DNA of 64,000 nt from Bradyrhizobium sp. CCBAU 53340 (GCF_015291645.1 NZ_CP030056.1:124001-188000), one strand, 5' to 3'. Shown: positions 1 to 9,731, numbered from the stretch's first letter. Notes: generated from the letters alone by a model not told the origin. Made by a program: numbers and translations.

Positions 1-348
1 ATCTTGACAACGATCGCCGAAAAGGCGCCTCGAAACTACTACTACTTCTTGATGGACAACGAATGCTATGCCACAACTGGTGGACAGCCCGTACCGAACG
101 CGAAGAACGTTGCTTATGACCTTGTGGCTCGCGGATGTGGCATCAATCGCACTTATTTTTTCGATGATCTAGCCACATATACTGCCGCCCTGCCAGAAAT
201 CCTGGCGAAGGACGGGCCCGTCTTCGTCTGGAATAAGATCCACCCAGAAATCGAAAACCGTCCGCCAGGTCAGCGCGCGCCGTGGCGTAAGCGTAGTCCG
301 GCAAAAGTGGTGGCCGACACACGAAAATTCCTCGGAGTGACCCGATGA
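1..348 (+). CDS. Thiamine-diphosphate 2-oxo-acid decarboxylase, C-terminal part (partial)
   Basis: The reading frame is open from the first base to the TGA at 346-348, so the true start lies left of the window; about 115 residues are visible. The piece resembles the C-terminal, thiamine-diphosphate-binding half of phosphonopyruvate/sulfopyruvate-decarboxylase-type enzymes: it carries the ATTGGQPVP stretch and a C-terminus rich in Arg and Pro (RPPGQRAPWRKRSP). Such enzymes turn a 2-oxo acid into an aldehyde and CO2 in the cytoplasm. The stop overlaps the start of the aldehyde dehydrogenase by four bases, so the aldehyde product may be oxidised by the next enzyme. Family assignment is from remembered similarity; the substrate cannot be told from this fragment. 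Confidence 0.7.
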   Translation: MLTTIAEKAPRNYYYFLMDNECYATTGGQPVPNAKNVAYDLVARGCGINRTYFFDDLATYTAALPEILAKDGPVFVWNKIHPEIENRPPGQRAPWRKRSPAKVVADTRKFLGVTR

Positions 349-1802
349 CTGGGCACACCCCAATAAGGCTGTTTATCGGTGGAAAATGGATCGAACGTAA
401 CGGCGCTCCGATATTGAACCCCGCAAACGAAGCCGTGCTGGGGATCGTTCCTATGGCAAGGGAGGCCGATCTTGCCGCTGCCGTCGATGCTGCAACGAAC
501 GGCTTCAACGTTTGGTCACTGACCTCAGCGGCCCGGCGATCCGAGATAATTCGTCAAGCCGCGGCGAACCTGCGTGCGAATGCCGATGTGGTGGCCCGCG
601 ATATCACTCTGGAGCAAGGCAAGCCGCTACGCGACGCGCAGACCGAAGTTCGGCGGGCATGTCAGGTGTTGGAATGGGATGCGGAAGAAGGACGCCGACT
701 TTACGGCAGGACCATTCCGTCCGAGCCCGGGTATCGAAACACCGTGCAACTCTATCCGATTGGCCCTGTAGCGGCCTTTAGTCCTTGGAACTATCCCTTA
801 AGTTCAGTCGCCCGGAAGGTTGGCGGTGCGCTATCGGCAGGCTGCAGTCTCGTCCTGAAAGCTTCTGAGGAAACACCGGCGGCTGCCGTGCATCTGGCGG
901 AAGCCTTTGTGAAAGCCGGACTGCCAGATGGCGTGTTGAATTTGGTATTCGGCATTCCCGCAGATATCTCGCGCTATTTGATAGGACACCCGTCAATCAG
1001 ACTGGTTGCGTTTACTGGCTCCGTTCCAGTTGGCAAGGGACTTGCCGCGCAAGCCGGAATGCATATGAAGCCCTGCATTATGGAATTGGGCGGGCATGCG
1101 CCGGTCATAATTTGTGACGATGTCGATCCGCTCGATTCAGCGAGCAGGTCGGTTGCCGCTAAAGCCAGCAACTCGGGCCAAATCTGTACATCACCGACAC
1201 GCTGGTTCGTCCACGACTCCATTTATGGAGAGTTTGTCAACAACATGGGCGAGGCGGCTCGAAAAATTGAGGTCGGCAATGGCCTCGATCCGGCCACGCA
1301 GATGGGGCCCGTAGCCAATTCACGGCGCCTTGCTGCGATACAGGAACTCGTCAGCGAGGCGATCGCGAAAGGTGCCAGGCTTGTTGCCGGTGGGGAGCGC
1401 ATCAAGAATAACGGCTACTATTGGCCTCTTACGGTATTGGCCGACGTGCCCGCGGATGCGCGTATTATGAAGGAAGAACCGTTTGGCCCAGTCGCACTCG
1501 TAAATTCGGTTACTTCGCTGCCAGACGCGATCAAGCGCGCCAACGAACTGCCCTATGGGCTTGCGGGTTACGCGATGACTCATTCGGCTGACTACGCCGG
1601 CTACATCGCCGACCACATGCAGGTCGGAAACCTTGCGATCAATCACTTCACGTCATCGCTGCCGGAGACGCCTTTTGGGGGAACAAAGGACTCGGGGTAT
1701 GCGCGTGAGGGTGGGGCTGAGGGGTTGTTGAACTACACGATTGTACGCAGCATTTCATTCCTGGCGGGACCGCCCCGCAACTCAGTTCCTGCGCATCGTT
1801 AG
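345..1802 (+). CDS. NAD(P)-dependent aldehyde dehydrogenase (succinate-semialdehyde dehydrogenase type)
   Basis: This 485-residue protein has the normal length for the aldehyde dehydrogenase superfamily, which oxidises aldehydes to acids with NAD(P)+. Visible landmarks are the oxyanion Asn in PWNYP (about residue 149), the cofactor-binding Lys in LKASEETP (172), the FTGSVPVG turn (223-230), the general-base Glu in MELGG (247) and the nucleophilic Cys in GQICTSP (281). All catalytic residues are present, so it should be active. The overall style is closest to succinate-semialdehyde dehydrogenases, but the real substrate probably comes from the decarboxylase before it. Its ATG overlaps the previous stop in an ATGA, which suggests translational coupling in one operon. 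Confidence 0.92.
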   Translation: MTGHTPIRLFIGGKWIERNGAPILNPANEAVLGIVPMAREADLAAAVDAATNGFNVWSLTSAARRSEIIRQAAANLRANADVVARDITLEQGKPLRDAQTEVRRACQVLEWDAEEGRRLYGRTIPSEPGYRNTVQLYPIGPVAAFSPWNYPLSSVARKVGGALSAGCSLVLKASEETPAAAVHLAEAFVKAGLPDGVLNLVFGIPADISRYLIGHPSIRLVAFTGSVPVGKGLAAQAGMHMKPCIMELGGHAPVIICDDVDPLDSASRSVAAKASNSGQICTSPTRWFVHDSIYGEFVNNMGEAARKIEVGNGLDPATQMGPVANSRRLAAIQELVSEAIAKGARLVAGGERIKNNGYYWPLTVLADVPADARIMKEEPFGPVALVNSVTSLPDAIKRANELPYGLAGYAMTHSADYAGYIADHMQVGNLAINHFTSSLPETPFGGTKDSGYAREGGAEGLLNYTIVRSISFLAGPPRNSVPAHR

Positions 1803-1815
1803 AGCGGGCATACGA

Positions 1816-2844
1816 ATGAAGCTCAAGATCGAAAACCTCTCGAAACGGTACGGTGCGTTCGACGCTTTGAAGCCGACGTCTCTCGATGTGGCCGAAGGAG
1901 AATTTCTGACTCTATTGGGCCCTTCTGGCTCCGGAAAGACGACGCTCCTAACCATGATCGCCGGACTAACCCCTCCAAACTCCGGCGAGATCTACATCAA
2001 CGGTCGTCGAGCTACCAACGAGCCCGCGTTTTATCGGGATATTGGCATGGTCTTTCAGAACTATGCCTTGTTTCCTCATTTGAGTATCGCGGAAAACCTC
2101 GCATTTCCGCTGCGCATGCGGAAGATGCCGGAGGCTGATATACGCGACCGGGTAAAGTCGATGTTGGAGATCATCAGCTTACCTCACGTTGCCGAGCGTG
2201 TGCCCAAGGAGCTATCGGGTGGTCAGCAACAACGCGTGGCTCTCGCACGCGCAATGGTCTACCGGCCGTCGATCGTACTGATGGACGAACCTTTGGGCGC
2301 GCTGGATAAGAACTTGCGCGAGCAGATGCAGATCGAAATCAAGCATCTGCATAAGCGATTAAAGACGACCATCATCTACGTGACCCACGACCAAGAAGAA
2401 GCGTTGGCCATGTCAGATCGGATCTGTCTGATGAACGGTGGCGAGATCGAGCAACTGGCACCACCGAACGAAATTTACGATCGCCCCTCGACGGTCTTCG
2501 CCGCTAACTTCATCGGACAGTCCAATATCATGGCGGCTGGCGAAGTGAGCGATGCAAGCGGCAACGTGACGCCCATGCAGGCGGGAACGCGACTGATGGT
2601 TCGACCTGAATACGTTCGCGTCAACGCCGACGTCGTTCCCGCGCACCACCGGACCGAAGCGACGTTTATTGAGCGCATCAATATTGGGCCGACAACCCGG
2701 TACTTCTTCAAGTCGGCGTCCGATCGCGTCCTTTCAGCCCTTGTTCTGAATGCACAGGCTCCTCACGATATCGAGAACGGTCAACGTTGCATCTTGAGCT
2801 GGGCCGCCTCCCGGTCGGTAGAAATAAAGGATGTAGGAACGTGA
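1816..2844 (+). CDS. ABC transporter ATP-binding protein (polyamine/PotA type)
   Basis: This ATPase powers the importer encoded by the next genes. The 342-residue protein shows Walker A GPSGSGKT (35-42), the Q-loop in VFQNYALFPH (79-88), the ABC signature LSGGQ (133-137), Walker B IVLMDE (153-158) and the switch His in YVTHDQEEA. A C-terminal extension of about 100 residues fits the TOBE domain of spermidine/putrescine, iron and sugar ABC ATPases. I chose the ATG at 1816 because homology begins there (MKLKIENLSKRYG) and it lies just after the stop of the aldehyde dehydrogenase; the frame is open further upstream but that part overlaps the previous gene. Confidence 0.95.
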   Translation: MKLKIENLSKRYGAFDALKPTSLDVAEGEFLTLLGPSGSGKTTLLTMIAGLTPPNSGEIYINGRRATNEPAFYRDIGMVFQNYALFPHLSIAENLAFPLRMRKMPEADIRDRVKSMLEIISLPHVAERVPKELSGGQQQRVALARAMVYRPSIVLMDEPLGALDKNLREQMQIEIKHLHKRLKTTIIYVTHDQEEALAMSDRICLMNGGEIEQLAPPNEIYDRPSTVFAANFIGQSNIMAAGEVSDASGNVTPMQAGTRLMVRPEYVRVNADVVPAHHRTEATFIERINIGPTTRYFFKSASDRVLSALVLNAQAPHDIENGQRCILSWAASRSVEIKDVGT

Positions 2845-4655
2845 CAGATCGGACGACCATCCCGGGATCATGGCCGCGATCAGATCGGCGCCTACCTCTG
2901 AGCGAATTGCTAGCGCGCTGGCCGTTTCTTCAGATAGCACCGCTGCTGACGTTTCTATCCGTCGTATTTGTACTGCCTGTCGGCGGAATTCTTGTTCTCA
3001 GCCTCTTTGACGCTCACGGTGCGCTGACGCTAGAGAATTTTTCGCGAGTATTTAAGACCAATCTATACGTTAGCGTGCTCGTGCGAACGATTCAAACCGC
3101 TGCTTGGGCCACCGGGATCTGCCTGACGCTCGGTTACCCCGTTGCATATGCACTCTCCAAAGCAAATGCAGGGGTTCGAGCAGCAATCCTGACGTCCGTT
3201 CTGGTGCCGCTTTGGACTAGCTTTCTGATCCGCAATCTGTCACTGATTATTATCTTCGGTCGCCGCGGTTTGATCAACGTAACCGGCTTGAAGTTGAGCT
3301 GGCTCGATCATTCGATCGCCTTCCTCTACAACTGGAACGGCGTGATGATCGGCCTGAGCAGCTCGCTTTTGCCTTTGGCGATTATTACGATGTACTCCGT
3401 AATGGAGGGCATCGAGCCGAACTTGGAAAAAGCGGCGAGCACGCTGGGTGCCCGCCCCTCCCATGGTTTTTGGCGGGTCTATTTTCCTCTGTCGTTACCG
3501 GGAGTGGCGGCCGGCGGTATCTTGATCTTTGTGAGTGCTCTTGGGTTTTTCATCACGCCGCAGCTGCTCGGGAGTCCTCGGGAAACGATGATCGCTCAAT
3601 TGATCATCGAACAAGTTACCGAGGTGTTGCACTGGAACTTCGCTGCGGCGATATCCGCCATGCTGTTGCTGGCAACACTTATTTCCTTCTTTCTGTTTGA
3701 TCGGGTGGTTGGAATGCACATTCTGACCGGAGAAGAGGGCGACCAGCATCCGTCGAGACTGAACCGAATGCTCCGCCGTGGCGGAATGAAACTAATCAAC
3801 GGAATTTCATGGATTACCGCCAGCTTCGGATTGGTCGCCGAAAAACTGACGGGACGGACGGTGAAGCTCAGGCAAAGGGTGAGTAGACCCATTCTGTCGA
3901 TGGTTTCGCTGGCAATTGCGTTGTTCTTGATACTTCCGATCTTCTGTATCGTTCCGATTTCATTCTCTAACAGCCTTCTGTTCGGCTGGCCGCCCCAGGG
4001 TTTCTCACTCCGATGGTACACGTCGGTCCTTAGCTCACCAATCTGGGTATTGGCTTTCTGGCGATCGGTTGGCATCGCCGCCATCACCAGCTTGATGGCC
4101 ATTGCCATCGCTATTCCGGCGGCACTATTTCTCGTTCGTCAAAAGACGAGGGCAAAGTTCCTGATAATTCTGCTGCTGACCATTCCGATTTTTCTGCCTC
4201 ATATCATCACGGCGGTCGCGCTGTTCTACGCTTATGCCCGCTTCGGGCTGATTGGCACATGGGTCGGATTGATCATGGGGCATATGGTGTTTGCGCTGCC
4301 CTATGCCACGATGTCACTGATGGCCGTGCTCAAAAATTACAATCGTTCGTTGGACTATGCCGCATGGACGATGGGCGCGTCAAAATTCAAGACCTTCCGA
4401 TATATCATGCTGCCGATCATCAAGCCTGGAGTTTATGGCGCGTTTCTTTTCGCATTCATCCAGTCGTTTGACGAAGTGACGATTTCTCTGTTTGTCACGG
4501 GAGGCAGCTTCACCACGCTTCCGAAGCAGCTATACCAACAGGCAGTGTACGGGGCGTCACCGGAGTTGGCAGCAGTGTCGACGCTACTCCTGGCGTTAAT
4601 TCTCGGATTTATGCTCATAGCCAATTCCGTTGGCGGGACGTCCAGACGCGTGTAG
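2841..4655 (+). CDS. ABC transporter permease, PotB- and PotC-like halves fused in one protein
   Basis: This 604-residue inner-membrane protein contains two binding-protein-dependent transport permease domains in series. The first (about 30-310) has the EAA-type loop with EKAASTLGARPS and LPLSLPGV; the second (about 360-600) has DYAAWTMGASKF and MLPIIKPGV. Spermidine/putrescine-type importers usually encode these as two genes; a fused arrangement is known for FbpB/SfuB-type iron permeases. The GTG at 2841 overlaps the TGA of the ATPase gene (GTGA), which decides this start over an in-frame ATG at 2787 inside the upstream gene. Many hydrophobic segments are visible in each half. It should form the channel that accepts ligand from the two Tat-exported binding proteins that follow. 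Confidence 0.92.
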   Translation: MTDRTTIPGSWPRSDRRLPLSELLARWPFLQIAPLLTFLSVVFVLPVGGILVLSLFDAHGALTLENFSRVFKTNLYVSVLVRTIQTAAWATGICLTLGYPVAYALSKANAGVRAAILTSVLVPLWTSFLIRNLSLIIIFGRRGLINVTGLKLSWLDHSIAFLYNWNGVMIGLSSSLLPLAIITMYSVMEGIEPNLEKAASTLGARPSHGFWRVYFPLSLPGVAAGGILIFVSALGFFITPQLLGSPRETMIAQLIIEQVTEVLHWNFAAAISAMLLLATLISFFLFDRVVGMHILTGEEGDQHPSRLNRMLRRGGMKLINGISWITASFGLVAEKLTGRTVKLRQRVSRPILSMVSLAIALFLILPIFCIVPISFSNSLLFGWPPQGFSLRWYTSVLSSPIWVLAFWRSVGIAAITSLMAIAIAIPAALFLVRQKTRAKFLIILLLTIPIFLPHIITAVALFYAYARFGLIGTWVGLIMGHMVFALPYATMSLMAVLKNYNRSLDYAAWTMGASKFKTFRYIMLPIIKPGVYGAFLFAFIQSFDEVTISLFVTGGSFTTLPKQLYQQAVYGASPELAAVSTLLLALILGFMLIANSVGGTSRRV

Positions 4656-4726
4656 CGCTTGCATCGGTTGGATGGGCCGACATTAGAGCCGTCAGTTCGA
4701 GGCAATGGTTAGTGAGGAGGCCAACA

Positions 4727-5794
4727 ATGAATAGAAGGCAATTCGTCAAGATAGCTGCGCTATCCGGCGCGACTTTCCCACTACCCGCCATCGTCGGACG
4801 CGCATCGGCGGCCGGTGAGACCCTCTATGTTGCGGATGCGGGCGGTGCGTACACCGAGTCCTACAAGAAGGTTATCTATACGCCCTTTACTGCAAGCACG
4901 GGAATTGATGTCGTTCCGGTCGTTCGGCCAGCCCAAGCGCTGGCTCAGATGAAGACCATGGTGGAAACGCAGAACTATACGTTCGATGTGCATGGGGCCG
5001 CCGGTCTCGATGAAGGTGTCCGCTACGATGCTGAGGGGCTCAGCGAACGAATTGAGTTGCCGAGGTCAATATATGACGACCTTCCTGACTCCATCAGAAA
5101 TGTTCCGGGCTTCTATCCGGACTCCGTTGCAGCGTTTGCGACGGTATATCGGCCGTTAGCGACAAAACGGGATCTGAAACGAGTTGCCGATATTTGGGAC
5201 ATGTCCATTCCGGGAGTTCGCTCGCTGCGTACTGGCGGTCGCGACAACATAGAATGGGCGCTTCGAGCGGATGGCGTTCCCGCGGGACCGGCCATTATCA
5301 ATGAGCTGAAAACAAAAGCCGGGTGGGAGCGCGCATTTCGAAAATTGGATGAGATCAAACCGAAAATCCTGACTTGGTGGAGTACGGCCCCACAAAGCGC
5401 TCAGCTTCTGCAAGCTCAGGAGATCGATATTACAGCGACGTATGCGAACCGGGCTGCAACGCTGATCCGGCAAGGTGAGAACCTCAAAGTGCTTTGGAAC
5501 GAAGGTTATTACACTGCCTATGGGTACGTCATCCCAAAAGGCAATCCAAAGGTCCATTTGGTGCAGAAGCTCATCGAGTTCTCATTGGATCCGAAGCGTC
5601 AAGCCGCGCTTGCTTCCGAGTTGATGCAAGGAAGCGCCTCGAAAAGTGCCTTCGAATTTATCGACAAGAAGGTGCTCGAGTACGTCCCGACGCAACCAGA
5701 TAATTTCAAGCAGATGGTCCCGTTGGACGTGGCTTTTTGGGGAGAGAATCTCACGAAATCGAATGAGCTGTTCAATCAGTGGCTTGTGAAATGA
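4727..5794 (+). CDS. Tat-exported periplasmic substrate-binding protein (first of two paralogs)
   Basis: This 355-residue protein begins with MNRRQFVKIAALSGATF followed by a small-residue stretch ending ASAAG, a twin-arginine (RRQF) signal for export in folded form. The mature part looks like an iron/polyamine-type extracellular solute-binding protein (for example ETLYVADAGGAYTESYKKV, then the hinge and C-terminal KSNELFNQWLVK). It delivers a ligand to the ABC permease encoded just upstream. The ATG at 4727 is preceded by a good Shine-Dalgarno (GAGGAGG) about 7 bases away; an in-frame start at 4712 would spoil the Tat signal. It is closely similar along its full length to the next gene, so the pair arose by tandem duplication. 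The ligand is not known. Confidence 0.92.
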   Translation: MNRRQFVKIAALSGATFPLPAIVGRASAAGETLYVADAGGAYTESYKKVIYTPFTASTGIDVVPVVRPAQALAQMKTMVETQNYTFDVHGAAGLDEGVRYDAEGLSERIELPRSIYDDLPDSIRNVPGFYPDSVAAFATVYRPLATKRDLKRVADIWDMSIPGVRSLRTGGRDNIEWALRADGVPAGPAIINELKTKAGWERAFRKLDEIKPKILTWWSTAPQSAQLLQAQEIDITATYANRAATLIRQGENLKVLWNEGYYTAYGYVIPKGNPKVHLVQKLIEFSLDPKRQAALASELMQGSASKSAFEFIDKKVLEYVPTQPDNFKQMVPLDVAFWGENLTKSNELFNQWLVK

Positions 5795-5911
5795 CGAATG
5801 ATGATCGGCACTATCGGCAACGACCATCCCTTTGAACGCCCCGGGATGATTGCCTCCGACGACATTCGATGAAATCCGCGGTCGGCGTAAGTCGCTAACG
5901 GAAGGCCAGAA

Positions 5912-6979
5912 ATGAACAGAAGAAAGTTTACTAAGACCACAATGCTGGCGGGCGCAACGTTAGCAGCACCCGCGATCATGGGTCGCGCTTCGGCAGCGGG
6001 CGAAACTCTCTACATTGCAGATGCTGGTGGCTCCGTATCTCAGATTTATAAGGAGCTCTTTTACACTCCTTTCACGGAGGCTACCGGCATCACGGTCGTT
6101 CCCGTGGTGCGAGCCGCGCAGCCGCTGCCCCAGATGCAGTCGATGGTCGACACGAAGAATTATATCTTCGATGCTTGCATTGGCGCAGGCATGGACGAAG
6201 CAGTTCGATATTTGGCTTTGGATTTGGTTGAAAAGATCACCCTTCCAAAACACCTGTATGACGACCTTCCGGTGGAGCTGAGGAACCTCGCCGGTTTTGT
6301 GCCCGACTCGATATCAGCCTATTCAACGGTTTATCGGACCTCCGCGACCGGGAAAGATCTGACTTGCGTTGCGGACATGTGGGACAAAGCGATCCCTGGC
6401 GTGCGGTCCCTCCGCAACAGCGGCCGGGACAACATCGAGTGGGCATTGCGCGCCGACGGCGTCAAGCCCGGCCAGGCCATCATAAACGAACTGAAAACAG
6501 ATGCCGGTTGGATTCGGGCATTCAAGAAGCTCGATCAAATCAAACCGCGGATCGCTATGTGGTGGACGACGGCGCCGCAGAGCGCGCAGCTGTTACACAG
6601 CGGCGAAATCGACATTACCGCGACCTATGTCAACCGGGCAGCGGAGCTTATCGTGCAAGGAGAGGATCTTAAGATCCTATGGAATCAAGGCTATTACACC
6701 GCATATGGCTGGTCGATTCCGAAAGGGAATCCGAAGGTGGCGATGGTTCAGAAGCTCATCGAATTCACTCTTGATCCGAAGCGACAAGCCGCGCGTGCAG
6801 CGCGCGTCCTGAACGGAACGGCTTCGATCAGCGCCTACCAATATATCGACCCCAAGATCTTGTATTTGATCCCGACGCAGCCTGACAACTTTAAGCAGCT
6901 CGTGCCCCTCGATGTCAGCTTCTGGGGTGAAAACTTGTCCAAGTCGAATGAAATGTTCAACGCTTGGCTCATCAAATAA
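5912..6979 (+). CDS. Tat-exported periplasmic substrate-binding protein (second paralog)
   Basis: Also 355 residues, with the Tat signal MNRRKFTKTTMLAGATLAAP and signal-peptidase region RASAAG. Blocks such as GETLYIADAGGS, YTPFT, RDNIEWALRADGV, WNQGYYTAYG, TQPDNFKQ and KSNEMFNAWLIK match the upstream paralog residue for residue, while positions thought to line the cleft differ (for example FDACIGAGMDEA against FDVHGAAGLDEG). Both copies look intact, so the transporter may handle two related ligands or keep a dosage effect. About 117 bases separate it from the first copy, with no recognisable terminator. Function beyond ligand binding is inferred from position in the operon. Confidence 0.92.
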   Translation: MNRRKFTKTTMLAGATLAAPAIMGRASAAGETLYIADAGGSVSQIYKELFYTPFTEATGITVVPVVRAAQPLPQMQSMVDTKNYIFDACIGAGMDEAVRYLALDLVEKITLPKHLYDDLPVELRNLAGFVPDSISAYSTVYRTSATGKDLTCVADMWDKAIPGVRSLRNSGRDNIEWALRADGVKPGQAIINELKTDAGWIRAFKKLDQIKPRIAMWWTTAPQSAQLLHSGEIDITATYVNRAAELIVQGEDLKILWNQGYYTAYGWSIPKGNPKVAMVQKLIEFTLDPKRQAARAARVLNGTASISAYQYIDPKILYLIPTQPDNFKQLVPLDVSFWGENLSKSNEMFNAWLIK

Positions 6980-7050
6980 GAGGCTGCGACAGCCGAGCCC
7001 GCGCGCAGACGGGTCGAAAGCCTGGCGTCGTTCTCACGGACTAGGAAGCG

Positions 7051-8268
7051 GTGACTAATTTGAATACACGAAGCAGATCGAAGCGGGTTGGCAAGATTCA
7101 GGTCGATGTCTCCGAGAGCATGGCTCAAAAAGCAAAGTTGAGAGTGGCCTCAGGCAAGCGCGTTATCAGCCTTGCACAGGGCGAACCTGACTTCGATACG
7201 CCAGAGCACGTTCAGGAAGCGGCAATTGCGGCGATCCGAGCTGGAGAAACCCGCTATACCATCAATACGGGTACCATTCAGCTGCGCGAGGCCATCTCGC
7301 GCAAGCTGAGACGCGACAACGACTTGGAATACGGAGTCAATCAGATCGTGGTCGCTCCGGGCGCGAAACCAAGTATATATAATGCCTTCGCCGCAACCTT
7401 AAACGACGGCGACGAGGTCATTATACCTGCACCCTATTGGGTGCCGATGCCAGACATGGTGCGGCTCGCCGGCGGACAGCCGGTGATAGTCGCGTGCGGC
7501 GTCGAAAGTGACTTCAAGATGCAGCCTGGACAACTACAGGCGGCCATCACACCTCGGACGCGTTGGCTTCTTTTGAATTCGCCAAACAATCCGTCGGGAT
7601 CAATTTACTCAAAGGCGGAATTGCTTTCCTTCGCCGAAATATTGCGTCGCCATCCTAACGTCCTTGCTTTGTCAGATGACATCTATGAGCACATTCGGTT
7701 TGATGGGCGGCCGTTTTACACCTTGGCGCAGATTGCGCCCGATTTGCGGGAGCGCATCCTGACGGTCAACGGCGTTTCCAAAGCATACGCCATGACGGGT
7801 TGGCGTATCGGCTATTGCGCCGGGCCGGATTGGCTGATCAGGGACATTACTCGAGTCTTGTCGCAAGCGACGGGTGGCGCATGTTCAATCGCGCAGGCTG
7901 CTGCTCTGGCCGCACTCGAAGGGCCACAAGATTTCTTAGCCCAGCGCGTAGCTGTGTTCCACCGGCGGCGAGATTTTGTCTTACCGATCATCAAGGCAAT
8001 TCCAGGTCTTTCCGCCGAGCGCCCTGAGGGAGGGTTCTATATCTTTGTGAGCTGTACCGATCTGATTGGGAAAACGACGCCGGCAGGCGGCCGAATCTCG
8101 TCTGATAGCGTTCTGTGCGATTACTTACTGGCCGAGGCCGACATCGCAGTTGTACAAGGCGCGGCCTATGGCCTTTCTCCTTACTTCCGTATCTCCATCG
8201 CGTCGTCGGACGACGACTTGCGTACCGCCGTGGCAGCGATCCGCTCCGCGGTTCTAGCCTTACGCTGA
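7051..8268 (+). CDS. Class I/II PLP-dependent aminotransferase (aspartate aminotransferase family)
   Basis: This 405-residue cytoplasmic enzyme transfers an amino group between an amino acid and a 2-oxo acid through pyridoxal phosphate. Family landmarks are present: the SLAQGEPDFDTP N-terminus (40-51), NSPNNPSG (176-183, with the Asn that contacts the cofactor), SDDIYEH (208-214), the Schiff-base Lys in GVSKAYAMTG (Lys244) and WRIGY (251-255) with the Arg that holds the substrate carboxylate. Length is typical. The start is a GTG at 7051. Within the cluster it would remove nitrogen from the imported substrate or an intermediate, giving a 2-oxo acid for the decarboxylase at the left edge. Exact substrate unknown. 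Confidence 0.9.
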   Translation: MTNLNTRSRSKRVGKIQVDVSESMAQKAKLRVASGKRVISLAQGEPDFDTPEHVQEAAIAAIRAGETRYTINTGTIQLREAISRKLRRDNDLEYGVNQIVVAPGAKPSIYNAFAATLNDGDEVIIPAPYWVPMPDMVRLAGGQPVIVACGVESDFKMQPGQLQAAITPRTRWLLLNSPNNPSGSIYSKAELLSFAEILRRHPNVLALSDDIYEHIRFDGRPFYTLAQIAPDLRERILTVNGVSKAYAMTGWRIGYCAGPDWLIRDITRVLSQATGGACSIAQAAALAALEGPQDFLAQRVAVFHRRRDFVLPIIKAIPGLSAERPEGGFYIFVSCTDLIGKTTPAGGRISSDSVLCDYLLAEADIAVVQGAAYGLSPYFRISIASSDDDLRTAVAAIRSAVLALR

Positions 8269-8290
8269 ACCAAATTCGAAGTATCATAAT

Positions 8291-9715
8291 ATGAACGAGA
8301 TCACTTCCAGTGCCGCCGAGGCGACGCGATCACGTCCACCCGTGACCGCCTTCCTTGCTGATTGGGTTACGAAACTGCGCTTTTCCGACATCCCGACAGA
8401 GGCGGTGGAGACGACCAAGCGCGCTTTCGCAGACACGTTGTCTGTGACGCTTGCGGGCGCAGGCGAGGCGGCCGCAAGCAGGGCGCGTCAAGCTTTGGTC
8501 GATGAACCCGGCAAATCGCTGGTTATCGGCACTTCCTTGCGCACGACGGCGAGAACGGCGGCTTTTCTCAATGGTGTGGCAGCTCATGTGCACGATTTCG
8601 ATGACGGCAACGCGACTATGCTTGGCCATCCATCCACTGGCATGGTTCCGGCGCTTCTTGCGCTGGCCGACGAGCGCAACGTTTCGGGCGAACAACTGAT
8701 CACCGCGTATGTGGCTGGGATGGAAGTCGGCGCCAAGATTGCGCGGGCGATGACCTACCAACATAATGCCAACGGTTGGCATACGACGTCGACTTTCGGA
8801 ACCTTCGCAGCGACGGCTGCATCGGCAAAGCTGTTGGGTTTGGACGCGCAGCAGACCAGAGATGCGTTGGGGATCGCCGCCTCGATGGCTTGTGGCATCC
8901 GTCAGAACTTTGGAACGTCGACCAAGCCCGTCCACGCCGGCCGTGCTGCCGAGAACGGCGTAATGGCCGCAAAGCTGGCTCTGGCTGGCATCGACGCAAG
9001 CCCGACTGCCATCGAGGGTCATGAAGGTTTCATGCACCTATTCGGTGACTTGAGTGTGATCTGTTTTGAAGACGCAATGCGCGACATGGGAGCCCCCTTT
9101 GAAGTGATGCGCATCAACGTCAAGCTATATCCGGTTTGCGCGATGGTGCTCCCGGCTCTCGACGTGCTTGTCGAAGGCCTCCGAAATAAAGAGCTTGATC
9201 TGGCAGATATAACCTCGGTGCGTTGCGGCACCAGCTATCAAACGCTTAACATCATGCGTTATGATCGGCCTGAAAGTCACTTACAGGCAAAATTTAGCTA
9301 CAGCTATTGCGTGGCTGTGGCACTGCGAAAAGGCGACGTCACGCTAGCCGATTTCACTCCCGATGCGCTCAAGGATCCCGCGACGCGCAAGATAATGGAG
9401 TCGGTTGAACCTTATGTTCATCCAGACCAGAGCACGCCAGAGCTTTTCGAGCCGCTCTACAGAGCCGGAAAAGCCTTTACCGAAGTTGATGTCATGCGGC
9501 GAGACGGGAGTCTCTTTAAACGGCGCAAATCCAATTATATCGGCTCGAGCAGCGACCCCGTCAGTTGGGAACATCTGGAGCGGAAATATCGGGCGTGTAC
9601 TGATGGAATGTTCGATTCCGCCAGGTCGGATCTTATTTTGACACGTTTCCAACATTTGGACAGGCTGAACCGGGTCGGTACACCAATTCTATTGGGCCTT
9701 GAAGAGCTGCAGTGA
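8291..9715 (+). CDS. MmgE/PrpD family protein (first of two paralogs)
   Basis: A 474-residue member of the MmgE/PrpD superfamily, which includes 2-methylcitrate dehydratase, cis-aconitate decarboxylase and iminodisuccinate epimerase. Typical signatures are HDFDDGNATMLGHPS (about 99-113), NGWHTTSTFGTFAATAA, the RQNFGTSTKPVHAG run, and a C-terminal half with FSYSYCVAVAL. Length agrees with the family. It lies 22 bases after the aminotransferase and shares its arrangement and motifs with the gene at 18746, at the other end of the cluster. MmgE/PrpD proteins act on di- or tricarboxylic acids by elimination, decarboxylation or epimerisation without a metal; which of these applies here cannot be read from sequence. 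Confidence 0.9.
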   Translation: MNEITSSAAEATRSRPPVTAFLADWVTKLRFSDIPTEAVETTKRAFADTLSVTLAGAGEAAASRARQALVDEPGKSLVIGTSLRTTARTAAFLNGVAAHVHDFDDGNATMLGHPSTGMVPALLALADERNVSGEQLITAYVAGMEVGAKIARAMTYQHNANGWHTTSTFGTFAATAASAKLLGLDAQQTRDALGIAASMACGIRQNFGTSTKPVHAGRAAENGVMAAKLALAGIDASPTAIEGHEGFMHLFGDLSVICFEDAMRDMGAPFEVMRINVKLYPVCAMVLPALDVLVEGLRNKELDLADITSVRCGTSYQTLNIMRYDRPESHLQAKFSYSYCVAVALRKGDVTLADFTPDALKDPATRKIMESVEPYVHPDQSTPELFEPLYRAGKAFTEVDVMRRDGSLFKRRKSNYIGSSSDPVSWEHLERKYRACTDGMFDSARSDLILTRFQHLDRLNRVGTPILLGLEELQ

Positions 9716-9731
9716 CGGACAAAGTACGGGC

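Noticed and set aside
8330..9037. A 235-codon frame on the - strand
   Set aside because: It is a shadow of the first MmgE/PrpD gene; high G+C opens the opposite frame. No recognisable protein.
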